A stretch of DNA of 64,000 bases from Pseudomonadota bacterium (GTDB taxonomy: Bacteria; Desulfobacterota; Desulfobulbia; Desulfobulbales; Desulfocapsaceae): NCBI GenBank assembly GCA_023412495.1, contig JAEYNP010000101.1, positions 98,500-162,499 of the forward strand, written 5' to 3'. How positions within the stretch are numbered: the stretch's first letter is position 1; the number at the start of each line of letters is the position of its first letter. A program made the position numbers and the translations under genes. The notes under the pieces are model-generated. The model worked only from the letters and a program-made list of their open reading frames with translations. It had not been told where the DNA came from and made no database searches. Positions 1 through 8,536 of this stretch are shown piece by piece.

Positions 1-208
1 GCTCAGCACCTCCCGGGCCCGACCCGGACCGGGGTGGGAATTGCCTTCCCGGTTTGAATCGAGGGCCGGCAGCTCCAAGGTTCTTGATACATTTATCCTA
101 CCCCATTTGTCTGGACCGAGTCAAGACATCCCGGAAATTCTCTTTACGGCTTATGTATGATAGGAGGGCAAGTTGAAGAGAAGGAGCGGTCGGACCGGCA
201 TTTCAGGC

Positions 209-238
209 TTGACAGGGAAGCTTCGGTGTCTTTATATT
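209..238 (+). promoter_or_regulatory. Sigma-70-type promoter of the regulator-ilvE operon
   Basis: A perfect -35 box TTGACA (209-214) is followed after 18 bp by TATATT (233-238). Transcription would start near 245, almost exactly at the ATG at 246, so the messenger may be leaderless or start a few bases before the second ATG at 258. No Shine-Dalgarno sequence precedes either ATG, which fits. The match is read directly from the sequence; activity is inferred. Confidence 0.6.
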
Positions 239-240
239 GA

Positions 241-252
241 CTACCATGGTAG
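241..252. promoter_or_regulatory. 12-bp perfect palindrome at the start site, possible operator
   Basis: CTACCATGGTAG is a perfect palindrome covering the predicted transcription start and the first ATG of the TrmB-type regulator. A palindrome at this position would suit an autoregulatory operator, but a 12-bp palindrome can also arise by chance. Confidence 0.35.
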
Positions 253-1067
253 ATAATATGATCGCATACCTTCGGGAACTGGGGTTGAGCGAGTACGAAG
301 CCCGAACGTATCGGGCCTTGTCCCGGGTGAGTCCCATGACTCCGTACGAGACGGCCCAGCAGGCCGGCCTGCCCACCTCGAAGATCTATCAGGTCCTGAA
401 CCGGCTGGAAGAAAAAGGGCTGGTGCTCTGTCTGCAGGAGCAGAACCGCAGGCGGTATGTCCCCAAGGAAGTTGAGGAGTTCGCCGCAGCCTGCCGTTTT
501 CGGATGGAAAAGACCCTGGCCGGCCTGGAAGAGGAGGGCCGGAAGCTGAAACGGGAGAGTCAGGTCTCCTCCATCTGGAATCTCAAGGGGTACGGGGAGA
601 TTATGGAGAAGGCCCGGCAGATTGTCGCCGGCGCCCGGCAAGAGATCCTGGTTTCCCTCTGGCACGAGGAGCTGGTGCACCTTGCCGCGCCGCTGAGCGA
701 CAAGATCGAGGAGGGAGTCCGCGTCGGTCTCGTCCATTTCGGCGAGCTGGATCAGGCCCTGGCGGTCGGGACCTGCTTTTCCCATCCGATCGCCGATACG
801 CTCTTCCAGGAAAAGGGCGGCCGGGGCCTGACCCTGGTGGTCGACTCGCGCGAGGCGATGACGGTGACGGTCTTCGAAGGCGGCGAGGCGGAGGGAGCCT
901 GGAGCCGCAATCGCGGCTACGTCAATCTGGCCGAGGACTATGTGAAGCACGACATTTATATAATGAAGATCGTCGATCGATTCGATTCACTGCTGATAGA
1001 ACGCTTCGGGAATGGTTACCGCAAGCTGAGGGACGTTTTCAAAGATGAGGAAGAAGGGGAGGGGTGA
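246..1067 (+). CDS. TrmB-family transcriptional regulator
   Basis: A 273-residue DNA-binding regulator. The first ~75 residues form a TrmB-type winged helix (LGLSEYEARTYRAL, then PTSKIYQVLNRLEEKGLV). A linker helix rich in Glu and Lys follows (about 80-110), then an effector-binding TrmB_C-like region with a conserved-looking ILVSLWHEEL strand. Archaeal TrmB proteins sense sugars; bacterial relatives are mostly uncharacterised. The gene directly precedes the aminotransferase and almost touches it, so the two are probably co-transcribed and the regulator may respond to an amino acid or keto acid. The ATG at 246 is preferred because a TTG at 237 would lie inside the -10 box; ATG 258 is also possible. 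Confidence 0.85.
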   Translation: MVDNMIAYLRELGLSEYEARTYRALSRVSPMTPYETAQQAGLPTSKIYQVLNRLEEKGLVLCLQEQNRRRYVPKEVEEFAAACRFRMEKTLAGLEEEGRKLKRESQVSSIWNLKGYGEIMEKARQIVAGARQEILVSLWHEELVHLAAPLSDKIEEGVRVGLVHFGELDQALAVGTCFSHPIADTLFQEKGGRGLTLVVDSREAMTVTVFEGGEAEGAWSRNRGYVNLAEDYVKHDIYIMKIVDRFDSLLIERFGNGYRKLRDVFKDEEEGEG

Positions 1068-1069
1068 AT

Positions 1070-1927
1070 ATGACGGTATATCTGAACGGGCAATTCGTGG
1101 AAAGGGGGGCGGCCGTGGTCTCCGTGTACGATCACGGCCTGCTGTACGGCGACGGGATCTTCGAAGGCATTCGGATCTATGGCGGGAAAATCTTTCGGCT
1201 GGACGAGCATCTTCGCCGGTTCTCCGACAGCGCCAGAGCCATTATGCTTGAACTGCCGATCACGCCAGACGCCCTCGAGGAGGCGCTGCTCGAAGGAGTG
1301 AAACGATATGGCAGGGATGAAGGCTACATCAGGCTTGTGGCCACCAGGGGGGCCGGCGATCTCGGGCTCGACCCGGCAAAGTGTTCGGCGCCGACGCTCT
1401 TTTTCATCATCGACACCATCAGCCTCTATCCCGAGAAATTCTATCGGGAGGGAATCGCCGTCGTCACCGCTTCCTCACGGCGGTTGCCGGCCGACGGGCT
1501 CGATCCCCGGGTGAAGACCTTGAACTACCTCAATAACATTCTGGCCAAGCTGGAGGCCAAGCAGGCCAGCTGTATCGAGGCGGTGATGCTGAACCACCGC
1601 GGCGAGGTGGCCGAATGCACCGCCGACAACATCTTCACAGTCAAGGGCGGCGTCCTGGCTACGCCGGCCCCCCATTGCGGCATCCTCGAGGGCATTACCA
1701 GGCAGACCGTTTTAGAGCTTGCAGTCCGGGAGGGCATCTCCGTCCGGGAGACGGTTCTCACCCGTTTCGACCTCTATACGGCCGACGAATGTTTCATGAC
1801 CGGCTCGGGGGCGGAAATCGTCCCCGTGGTGCGAATCGACGGCCGGACCATCGGGGACGGCCGCCCGGGAGAGGTGACGGAAAGGCTCCGCCTGGCCTTC
1901 AGGCAGCTGACGGGGAGCGGCGGCTGA
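1070..1927 (+). CDS. ilvE: Branched-chain amino acid aminotransferase (class IV, PLP)
   Basis: 285 residues, the usual size for IlvE-type fold-IV aminotransferases, which interconvert valine, leucine or isoleucine with their 2-keto acids using glutamate. Seen: the N-terminal DHGLLYGDGIFEGIR signature, the RVKTLNYLNNILAK segment carrying the PLP lysine, the NHRGEVAECTADNIF motif and the GILEGITRQTVLELA phosphate-binding region. The ATG at 1070 has a purine-rich ribosome site (GGGGAGGGG) ending five bases upstream; a GTG at 1064 overlaps the stop of the regulator gene and is an alternative start. D-amino-acid or 4-amino-4-deoxychorismate family members look similar, but the overall pattern favours IlvE. 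Confidence 0.9.
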   Translation: MTVYLNGQFVERGAAVVSVYDHGLLYGDGIFEGIRIYGGKIFRLDEHLRRFSDSARAIMLELPITPDALEEALLEGVKRYGRDEGYIRLVATRGAGDLGLDPAKCSAPTLFFIIDTISLYPEKFYREGIAVVTASSRRLPADGLDPRVKTLNYLNNILAKLEAKQASCIEAVMLNHRGEVAECTADNIFTVKGGVLATPAPHCGILEGITRQTVLELAVREGISVRETVLTRFDLYTADECFMTGSGAEIVPVVRIDGRTIGDGRPGEVTERLRLAFRQLTGSGG

Positions 1928-2021
1928 TCCCGGTGAATCGATGCGGTTCAGTCCGCCCCGCCGAAAGGAGGCCGGGGGACTGGTGTATTCGAATTTGCAT
2001 TCAAAATGGCTTTATGTTGGA

Positions 2022-2182
2022 GGGTGTGCTCCAATGTCATTAACTTAAGCTTTTCCCTCCAAATCGAAATCGGGATCGGGATCGAAATCGGAAGGCCAAG
2101 TTCGATTCCGATAGCGATTTCGATTTCGATCCCGATATGAACAGCAGGCACATGCCTAAGTTAACGACATTGGAATGCACCC
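2022..2182. repeat. Family D: 161-bp foldback element with 29-bp inverted ends
   Basis: Lies in the gap between convergent ilvE and sdaA. The outer arms, 2022-2050 and 2154-2182, are imperfect inverted repeats of each other (about 25 of 29 positions; both contain CCAATGTC followed by TTAACTTA). Inside them, 2075-2090 and 2121-2136 form a perfect 16-bp inverted repeat (ATCGGGATCGAAATCG and its complement) made of GATCGG/GAAATC hexamer-like units. No open frame. It looks like a MITE or the shrunken remains of an insertion sequence and could also end transcription from both sides. Confidence 0.7.
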
Positions 2183-2214
2183 ACTGTTCTGCTTCTCAAC
2201 CGGACCCAGGTGGG

Positions 2215-3600
2215 TTAGCAATCCACCAGATTGACAGCCAGCCCGCCGAGGGCGGTCTCCTTGTACTTGTCGTTCATGTCGAGGCCGGTCTGGTACATGG
2301 TTCGGATGCATTTGTCCAGGGAGACGAAGTGGCTGCCGTCGCCCCGCAGCGCAAGCATCGCCGCGGTAACGGCCTTGACCGCGCCGAAGCCGTTGCGCTC
2401 GATGCAGGGCACCTGGACGAGGCCTTGCACCGGGTCGCAGGTCAGGCCGAGGTGATGTTCGAGGGCGATCTCCGCGGCATTTTCGATCTGTCCGTTGGTG
2501 CCGCCGAGTACGGCGCAGAGCCCTGCCGCCGCCATCGCCGCGGCGGAGCCGATCTCGCCCTGGCAGCCGACTTCGGCGCCGGAGATGGAGCCGTTGTGCT
2601 TGATGATCCCGCCGATGGCCGCGGCCGTCAGCAGGATGGTTCTGACCCCTTCGGGGCTCGCGCCTGGATGGCAGGCGAGATAATAGCCGATCACGGCGGG
2701 GATAACGCCCGCGGCCCCGTTGGTCGGGGCGGTGACGATCCTGCCGCCAGCGGCGTTTTCCTCGCTCACCGCGATGGCATTCTGCACCAGCCGTTCATTG
2801 GCCGAAGGAAACATCCGGCCATATTTCGGGGCATCCTCTTCCAGCTGCAGGTGCAGCGCCTTCGCCCGCCGATGCAGGCCAAGGCCGCCGGGCAGGCTGC
2901 CCTCCGCGGCCAGGCCCCTCTCGATGCTTTCGGCCATGACCTGCCATATCCGGTCGAGTCGCGCGTCGAGCAGCTTCCCGTCCATAAAGCTCAGCTCGTT
3001 GGCCCTCTTCATCTCGGCGATGGAGAGGTTTGCCTCGGCTCCAGCAGCCAGCATTGTGTCGGCTGTTTCGAACGGGTAGGGAACCGCATCGCCGCCGATC
3101 CTCCCCGGCCCCTGCAACCCGCCTGCCGCCAGCTCGGCGGCGGTAAGGACGAAACCGCCGCCGATGGAATAGTAGGTCTCGCCCAGGAGTTCCGCGCCGT
3201 CTTCGTCCAGGGCGGTAAAGCACATGCCGTTGGCGTGGCCGGGCAGGGACGGCCCGTAATCGAAGATCAGGTCTTCGTCCGGATCGAAGTGAAACGCCGG
3301 GAAGCCTCGCGGCTCGATTCGGCGGCGGGTCCGGATCTCGTCCAGCGCCGCAGCCATCTCCGCGGCCTCGGCGGTCTCCGCGGAAAAGCCGGCGAGCCCC
3401 AGGATAACGGCGCGGTCGGTGGCATGGCCGCGGCCGGTAAAGGCGAGCGAACCGTGGAGCCGCACCCGGATGCGGTGGACCGGCACCCCTTTTTCGGCAA
3501 GGGTCTTGAGAAACAGCAACCCGGCGCTCATGGGTCCCATGGTGTGGGAGCTGGAGGGGCCGATGCCGATCTTGAAAATGTCGAAGACGCTGATAAACAT
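2215..3600 (-). CDS. sdaA: L-serine dehydratase, iron-sulfur dependent, single chain
   Basis: 461 residues; deaminates L-serine to pyruvate and ammonia with a [4Fe-4S] cluster acting as Lewis acid. The beta domain begins at the start (SVFDIFKIGIGPSSSHTMGP) and the catalytic alpha domain follows, with TAPTNGAAGVIPAV and KHNGSISGAEVGCQGE. Cluster cysteines are visible in GCQGE, TCDPVQG and PCIERN. The chain ends exactly in Cys (AVNLVDC), as in the Legionella-type enzyme, where the C-terminal cysteine reaches into the active site and caps the cluster. No strong ribosome site is seen before the ATG. Convergent with ilvE; no partner gene on the same strand. Confidence 0.96.
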   Translation of the reverse strand: MFISVFDIFKIGIGPSSSHTMGPMSAGLLFLKTLAEKGVPVHRIRVRLHGSLAFTGRGHATDRAVILGLAGFSAETAEAAEMAAALDEIRTRRRIEPRGFPAFHFDPDEDLIFDYGPSLPGHANGMCFTALDEDGAELLGETYYSIGGGFVLTAAELAAGGLQGPGRIGGDAVPYPFETADTMLAAGAEANLSIAEMKRANELSFMDGKLLDARLDRIWQVMAESIERGLAAEGSLPGGLGLHRRAKALHLQLEEDAPKYGRMFPSANERLVQNAIAVSEENAAGGRIVTAPTNGAAGVIPAVIGYYLACHPGASPEGVRTILLTAAAIGGIIKHNGSISGAEVGCQGEIGSAAAMAAAGLCAVLGGTNGQIENAAEIALEHHLGLTCDPVQGLVQVPCIERNGFGAVKAVTAAMLALRGDGSHFVSLDKCIRTMYQTGLDMNDKYKETALGGLAVNLVDC

Positions 3601-3762
3601 GGCTATTGTGTGAAGGATCGTTATTTTGATGTGCCGGAACCCGCTTCTACTTCACCCGACTCTCGAGGGCGCGGGCCTTTCCCCGATCCGGTTGCAAAAA
3701 ATCCGCCATTGAGACGCTCATCAAAGCTCTTGCAGTTATGACCGGGGAGGAGGCAATACCCT

Positions 3763-4099
3763 CTAGGAGCCTATCGGATTATGCCCTTTTTCCCCATCTC
3801 TTCGTTAAACTCGAAAAAATTATCCTCGGAATATTATGTATATGCCTCCGGTAATTTGTCCGAGTTTGCCTCGATCTGAGAAAAAATTGCTATAACCCGA
3901 CAGGCTCCTAGGAGTATGTCGGATTATGCCCTTTTTCCCCATCTCTTCGTTGAACTCTAAAAATCCTCGGAATATTATGTATATGCCTCCGGTAATTTGT
4001 TCCGAGTTTGCCTCGATCTGAGAAAAAATTGCTATAATCCGACAGGCTCCTAGGAATCTGTCGGATTATGCCTTTTTCCCTTCTCTGCGTTACTTTCGG
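3763..4099. repeat. Family C: tandem MITE-like elements, two full copies and one truncated
   Basis: Copies begin at 3763, 3908 and 4050, so the period is 145 then 142 bp; the third stops after about 50 bp. Each unit has inverted ends: GAGCCTgTCGGATTAT at one side and its complement ATAATCCGACAGGCTC at the other, with CTAG at each junction. This suggests repeated insertion into a CTAG target, or amplification. The interior is AT-rich with no ORF. The array lies upstream of sdaA and so sits in or near its promoter. Confidence 0.85.
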
Positions 4100-4244
4100 A
4101 AATTATTGCTCGCCAATCAGTCATGTCCCAAATGGTAGCAGAGGATGCCAATTAGTGCTATAGCTATAGGTTAACATCTTTATAGTACTGGAATTAATCT
4201 GATCGGCAAGATATCGCGCCGGTGGTATCTGTTGGTACCGCCGA

Positions 4245-4322
4245 ATCGCTGTCGAAATCGAAAAGTTTTACCTTTCTTTTCTTATCTTAGTGATTTTGAA
4301 CGATCCCGATTTCGACAGCGAT
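4245..4322 (-). terminator. Perfect 16-bp inverted repeat after the heme-enzyme operon
   Basis: 4245-4260 (ATCGCTGTCGAAATCG) and 4307-4322 are exact reverse complements separated by 46 bp, just downstream of the last gene on the minus strand. The arms use the same GAAATCG units as the foldback element at 2022-2182. It may act as a transcript end or stabiliser; no clear T-run follows, so calling it a terminator is tentative. Confidence 0.4.
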
Positions 4323-4345
4323 TTTGATGGTTCGCTCATCCAGGC

Positions 4346-4672
4346 TTAAAACCCCACAAGATCGTCGACCGGCAGGGCGAGCGGCGCCCCGGTGATTAGC
4401 GCAAGCGTCTTGCCGATGACTTCGATATTGTTGTCGAAACCGCCGTGCGATGCTTTTTCGCGATTTTCCGCCATACCGGAGTGGTTCCCGCGACGGGTCA
4501 GGATTTTTTCGTCCTTGTGGATCGTCAACCGTTCCTTCAGCGAGCTGATTTTTGCGGCAGCGGACCAATTGATGAGGGCTTCGCTGTTGCTCGGAGAGCC
4601 ACCCCAGCCGGAATAATCGGAATCGAAGATTTTCGCCAGGCCGAGGATAGGCGTGCGCAGGTCCGCTTCCAA
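4346..4672 (-). pseudogene. Frame-shifted C-terminal end of the multidomain hydrolase
   Basis: About 107 codons in a different minus frame continue the sense of the upstream gene. After SLLYFVSN the main frame turns into low-quality sequence (KRTCARLSSAW), while this frame reads EADLRTPILGLAKIFDSD, NSEALINWSA and KASHGGFDNNIEVIG. That is the kind of C-terminus expected for the alpha/beta-hydrolase domain. One missing base near 4668-4680 would join the two frames into a protein of about 957 residues. Either the gene is recently broken or the base is a sequencing error. Confidence 0.7.
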
Positions 4673-7230
4673 TTGGAAACGAAGTAGAGCAGAGACTTTT
4701 TATAGATTTTCACCACGTCGTCTTCCTGTTCCCGCTGATCTGCCAGAATGTCCAGGTAAAGATTGCTCATGATATCGGCATGCGGCGCATAATGCCGGTT
4801 GGCAAAGGCGACCGTGCAGGCCGGAGCGTATAAATGGACGGATTTCACCTTGGCGGTCAGGTGTTTTTGGGCCAGGTTGTCCAGCAATCTGCCGAGGATG
4901 ATCGACCCGGCGGAATGGCCGACGAGATGGAGTTCGAACTGCTCGCCCCAGCTGCTCGAAAGCGAAAGAATCGCATCGCTCAGCAGGTCGCCACCCCGAC
5001 CGCTTTCGGCTGCAAGTACTGCATTCTCCTTCATTTCGCACCACAGCGGCCGGGCGTACGGCCGACCTATGGTTTTCTCGATCAGAGGATCGGATATGGT
5101 ATCGGTGACCCAGTCGTAAAGACCCATAGCCTTGCCCGCCGCGAGAGAATTGAACTTCTCGGATAGTACGTTGCCGATCGATTCGAGCAGGCCGGTCTTC
5201 CACACCAGGAAGAGCGGATAACAGCCGTTCCCCAGGAAATATCGTCCCATCGCCCGAACGCGCTGAATAGCATCTTTTTCGCTGTTGAGACCGCCGTGGG
5301 CGTAGAGCACCAGCCGCTTTTTTTCCTGCGGGTTCAGCCGGAACCAGGCATCGGGCATGATGCACGCCTGGTTTTGCAGCGTACGGGTTACGCCATCCAG
5401 CTTGTCGAAGCGATTGACATACCCATCGTTGCCGAGCACGATACTGTGCCGGTAGGCAACGCTTTCGTCCCACCAGTTTACTCCTGCGGCGACGGAAACA
5501 GCGCCCGTCTTCGCCCTGCCGCCTGCGCTGAGTCGCCCCGAGACGATCCCGGGCACGCCCATTGCGGTTACCCAGACATCCATCGCGTTGGCCATCCAAT
5601 CCGCATAGGTAATCACGGCGAAACCGCCGGCTCCCCACCTGGCTCCCCAGGAATTCTGAATGACGAAGCCGGTGCGGTTGAAACCGACCAGCGCGTAGGC
5701 GTGACCGCCGCTGCGTGAAGGTTTCCCGTCGAACTCGATCACCGGGAGATCGGCATGGCAGATCGGCGAGGCGGTCCTTTTCACCTCGTCCCAGCCCTTA
5801 TGGGTATACGACGAAACGTATATTGCCCCGACCTCCATGATCGCCGCCTGCATGTCGGTTATGGCCAGGCGGTCTATCCGGTAATACACCCCCAATGTCT
5901 GTTCGACCGCTTCGCTGTCCCAGCCCGGTTGAGGCATGCCGTCGTCACCGGCTGTGTACGGCCATTTGCTCTCCAGGCAGACGCCGTTGTGGTACCAACC
6001 CTTGAGCGCGCCCCGGCAGCTGGAGCCGTTATAATCCTCACCCTCGTACTCGTCGAAGCGACGGGCGAAGTGGTACAGCATGCGTGGACTTACCGACTCG
6101 AATTCGCCCGGCATCCCAACGGCTTGCCATCGCAGGTAGTTGATGACGCAGGCCAGGCCGAACCCGGTGCATGCCCCTTCCTGTCCCTGGTCCAGAATGA
6201 GACCGGCCGTTGTATAAACGCCCATGAAACGCTCGATGTCGTTATCCGCCGGGTATATCTTCGGCAGGGAGCGAGGCGGCGGCATGTACAGTCGATCGCG
6301 CAGATCCTCCGGATCACGGGTTACATTGAGGCATTCGCGATGCATTGCGACGGGGATTGCCTCCCTGGCCGTCACCCCGACGAGCGGCATCGCGGTGGAC
6401 CACAACTTTTGGCCCATCCTGAAGGTTTCGGAAAACCTGTCAATCCCGTGGGTTCCACCGTTGACGACTTTTCGCGCCGCCTTCAGGTCGTCCCTGGCGA
6501 GCGCCTTGTCCAGTTTTTCCCTGTTTGCACCCAGATAGGCCGCCAGCAGGCAGGCGGCAACTTCCGGGGCGCAGGCACAATCCGGATTGCCGTCCAGGGG
6601 AACGTCGAGGACCTTGCCGAATCTTTCGTAATTGAAACGTCCAGTCAACTGCACATAGCCCCGCCCTCGAAATCGTACGCCATCGCCAGGTTCCTTGTTG
6701 CCGAGAGATTTACCCAACTTCGTGTCGCAGCCATACCTGCTGAAAGCGGCCTGGCCTGGCAAGGTGTTGAAATGGGACGGCAGTTCGGCGATCGGCATGA
6801 AACTCTCGGTCTCGGCTCGTATGGTGCCCAGCGCGACGAGAATCATGTTTATGTCGGTCAACCCGAATGCCGCGAGCGCCGCGGTCACATACGGGAGATT
6901 TTGCGCGATACTTGAAGTTTTGGTGTAGGGGAACAGCTTGCAGACCGCTCCCGTGTCGACGCTGACGTTCAGTTTCGCGGGCTGCATGATGCCCAAGGCC
7001 GAAAAGGTGCGCGGTCCGGCGATGCCGTCCGCAACCATCCCGACGCTCGACTGCCAGGCGCGCAGGGCGGTCTCGGTTTCGGCGTCGAATTCTTCCCCTA
7101 CTGCCAGATTTTGGATATATCCCGATGCGCGTTCCCCCAAAGCCTTGCCTAAAGCCTTCTTCAGTTTGACCACCTCCCGACCGACATTCCCCCTCATCAG
7201 CACCAGTACCTTGATTGCCTCGTTCTCCAT
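4537..7230 (-). CDS. Multidomain peptidoglycan-binding / GH19-like / papain-like / alpha-beta hydrolase protein
   Basis: 897 residues as read. Domains in order: a PG_binding_1-like repeat (about 5-80, TETALRAWQSSVGMVADGI); a GH19 chitinase/endolysin-like region (about 95-290, RAETESF with the likely catalytic Glu near 140, then RFRGRGYVQLTGRFNY); a papain (C1) protease region (about 325-560) with Cys354 in GACTGF, His510 in GGHAYALVGF and Asn526 in IQNSWGARWG; and an alpha/beta-hydrolase region (about 635-850) with YAHGGLN and nucleophile Ser773 in GHSAG. No signal peptide. AGGAGG precedes the ATG. The reading frame is broken near 4672, so the last ~50 residues here are probably not native. 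Role unknown: it resembles a lytic or processing enzyme attached to the upstream heme-enzyme genes. Confidence 0.85.
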   Translation of the reverse strand: MENEAIKVLVLMRGNVGREVVKLKKALGKALGERASGYIQNLAVGEEFDAETETALRAWQSSVGMVADGIAGPRTFSALGIMQPAKLNVSVDTGAVCKLFPYTKTSSIAQNLPYVTAALAAFGLTDINMILVALGTIRAETESFMPIAELPSHFNTLPGQAAFSRYGCDTKLGKSLGNKEPGDGVRFRGRGYVQLTGRFNYERFGKVLDVPLDGNPDCACAPEVAACLLAAYLGANREKLDKALARDDLKAARKVVNGGTHGIDRFSETFRMGQKLWSTAMPLVGVTAREAIPVAMHRECLNVTRDPEDLRDRLYMPPPRSLPKIYPADNDIERFMGVYTTAGLILDQGQEGACTGFGLACVINYLRWQAVGMPGEFESVSPRMLYHFARRFDEYEGEDYNGSSCRGALKGWYHNGVCLESKWPYTAGDDGMPQPGWDSEAVEQTLGVYYRIDRLAITDMQAAIMEVGAIYVSSYTHKGWDEVKRTASPICHADLPVIEFDGKPSRSGGHAYALVGFNRTGFVIQNSWGARWGAGGFAVITYADWMANAMDVWVTAMGVPGIVSGRLSAGGRAKTGAVSVAAGVNWWDESVAYRHSIVLGNDGYVNRFDKLDGVTRTLQNQACIMPDAWFRLNPQEKKRLVLYAHGGLNSEKDAIQRVRAMGRYFLGNGCYPLFLVWKTGLLESIGNVLSEKFNSLAAGKAMGLYDWVTDTISDPLIEKTIGRPYARPLWCEMKENAVLAAESGRGGDLLSDAILSLSSSWGEQFELHLVGHSAGSIILGRLLDNLAQKHLTAKVKSVHLYAPACTVAFANRHYAPHADIMSNLYLDILADQREQEDDVVKIYKKSLLYFVSNWKRTCARLSSAWRKSSIPIIPAGVALRATAKPSSIGPLPQKSAR

Positions 7231-7339
7231 TTTCGTCCTCCTGTCTGAAACGAATTCTCGTTCGATTTATTTGCTTTTTCGCTAAGTGCGCCAAAGAGTT
7301 ATCTTCCCGTGGAGACGCAATGCCTTCTCCCCCGGACCT

Positions 7340-8536
7340 TCAGTCGAACACCTCATCCCCGGTCGGTTCGAGATGGGTGGTCCGATTCATCTCCAGACGG
7401 AAATTGGACAGCTCGTAATACATCCTCAGGCGCGCCCGGCTCTGGTTGCCGAGCGGGCGGTGCTCAGGCAGGCAGTGCCAGGGGTTCATCTTGAGCCGCC
7501 TGGCGAAGGCGAACTGGGCATCGGAATCGAATTTCTGCTTGGGAATATGCACGGTTGCCGCCGGGATGAAAGGCGAAAGTCTCTCAGGCCAGCGGACGGC
7601 GGCATTCTCGATCGGCATGAGATGCGGATCGGTCTGGAGTTGAATCATGAGATCGAACTCCACATCCTTTTCATTCAGGGTTTTGATCATGTTTTCCCGC
7701 AGGTAATTGAAAGACGGGGTGCCGAACGGCAGACCGGGGACCCTAGTCTCAACTTTCGTTTTCGGGGCGAACGAATACATCATCGCCTGCCCCTCGCCGA
7801 GCAGGTAGGGAACGCAACTGAAGTAACGCTGTCCCAGGGGGTTGTACTGGGTCTCGTTCCATAGGCTCTGCATGAGGAAGTCGAGGATATGCGGGTCTTT
7901 CGGGTTGATGAAGTAATAGAGCGGCATATCCACCAGGCTCCAATACTGCAGCTTGGCGTTCTCACGGGTGTTCGGCGTGACAAAGGTCGGGGTGCAGACG
8001 GTGATGAAATCCTGGGTGAATTGTTCCTCGTCCATGAGTTTCTGGCCCGGCACGTCCATGAGCTTCACGGCCATGCTGGCAAAACCCACATCCCGGATAT
8101 CGGAGGGGACGTCCGGGCCGGGGCCGGAGAAACGGACATAGGCCGGGAAACTGCGGGGCGTGGCGAAAACGCCCCTGCGGCAATGCTCCGGCAAGTCGTC
8201 CCGGATGGTGACGGTCGCCCGGAGGATGCCGTGCGTCTTGGTATTCCCGCCCCGCTCGTAGGCGCCCGGCTTGAAATGGCCCCGCATCTGGTCGGCCATG
8301 AGATCGATGATCTTGTCGAGGCTTTCCTCCTCGTCTGGCGCTATCTTCTCTTCGGCCAGGCGCAATCCTTCATCCTTTCGCCGCCGGTTGATGAGATACT
8401 GGATGATTCCCGCGAAAAACTCACGGAACAGCCGGTTCCACTGGCGACGAAAGAGCGGCTCGAGCCGGCGTTCGATGTGGAGGAGTTCGAGGAGAATATC
8501 GTGAATGGATTTCAGTAACCGGGTCTTGGCGTTCAT
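7340..8536 (-). CDS. Catalase-related heme protein, cytoplasmic (y4iL-like)
   Basis: 398 residues, no signal peptide. It belongs to the minimal catalase-like group related to rhizobial y4iL and, more distantly, to coral allene oxide synthase, rather than to true catalases of ~480 residues. Seen: an N-terminal helical extension (1-95); the distal-heme region with His102 in KTHGILRATV; FPAYVRFSGPGPD; GFASMAVKLMDVPG; the LQTDPHLMPIENAAVRWPE segment; and the proximal-ligand motif R-x-x-x-Y at Arg369-Tyr373. Members act on organic or fatty-acid hydroperoxides where known; the substrate here is unknown. Its ATG overlaps the stop of the DyP gene by four bases, implying translational coupling. Confidence 0.87.
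   Translation of the reverse strand: MNAKTRLLKSIHDILLELLHIERRLEPLFRRQWNRLFREFFAGIIQYLINRRRKDEGLRLAEEKIAPDEEESLDKIIDLMADQMRGHFKPGAYERGGNTKTHGILRATVTIRDDLPEHCRRGVFATPRSFPAYVRFSGPGPDVPSDIRDVGFASMAVKLMDVPGQKLMDEEQFTQDFITVCTPTFVTPNTRENAKLQYWSLVDMPLYYFINPKDPHILDFLMQSLWNETQYNPLGQRYFSCVPYLLGEGQAMMYSFAPKTKVETRVPGLPFGTPSFNYLRENMIKTLNEKDVEFDLMIQLQTDPHLMPIENAAVRWPERLSPFIPAATVHIPKQKFDSDAQFAFARRLKMNPWHCLPEHRPLGNQSRARLRMYYELSNFRLEMNRTTHLEPTGDEVFD

Noticed and set aside
2137..3741. 534-codon plus-strand frame opposite sdaA
   Set aside because: It is antisense to a gene with full family motifs and has the low-complexity, Arg/Gly-rich look of a shadow frame in high-GC DNA.
3763..4099. Possible CRISPR array because of spaced repeats
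   Set aside because: Whole 145-bp units are repeated, including the part that would be spacer; no cas genes; ends are inverted repeats.
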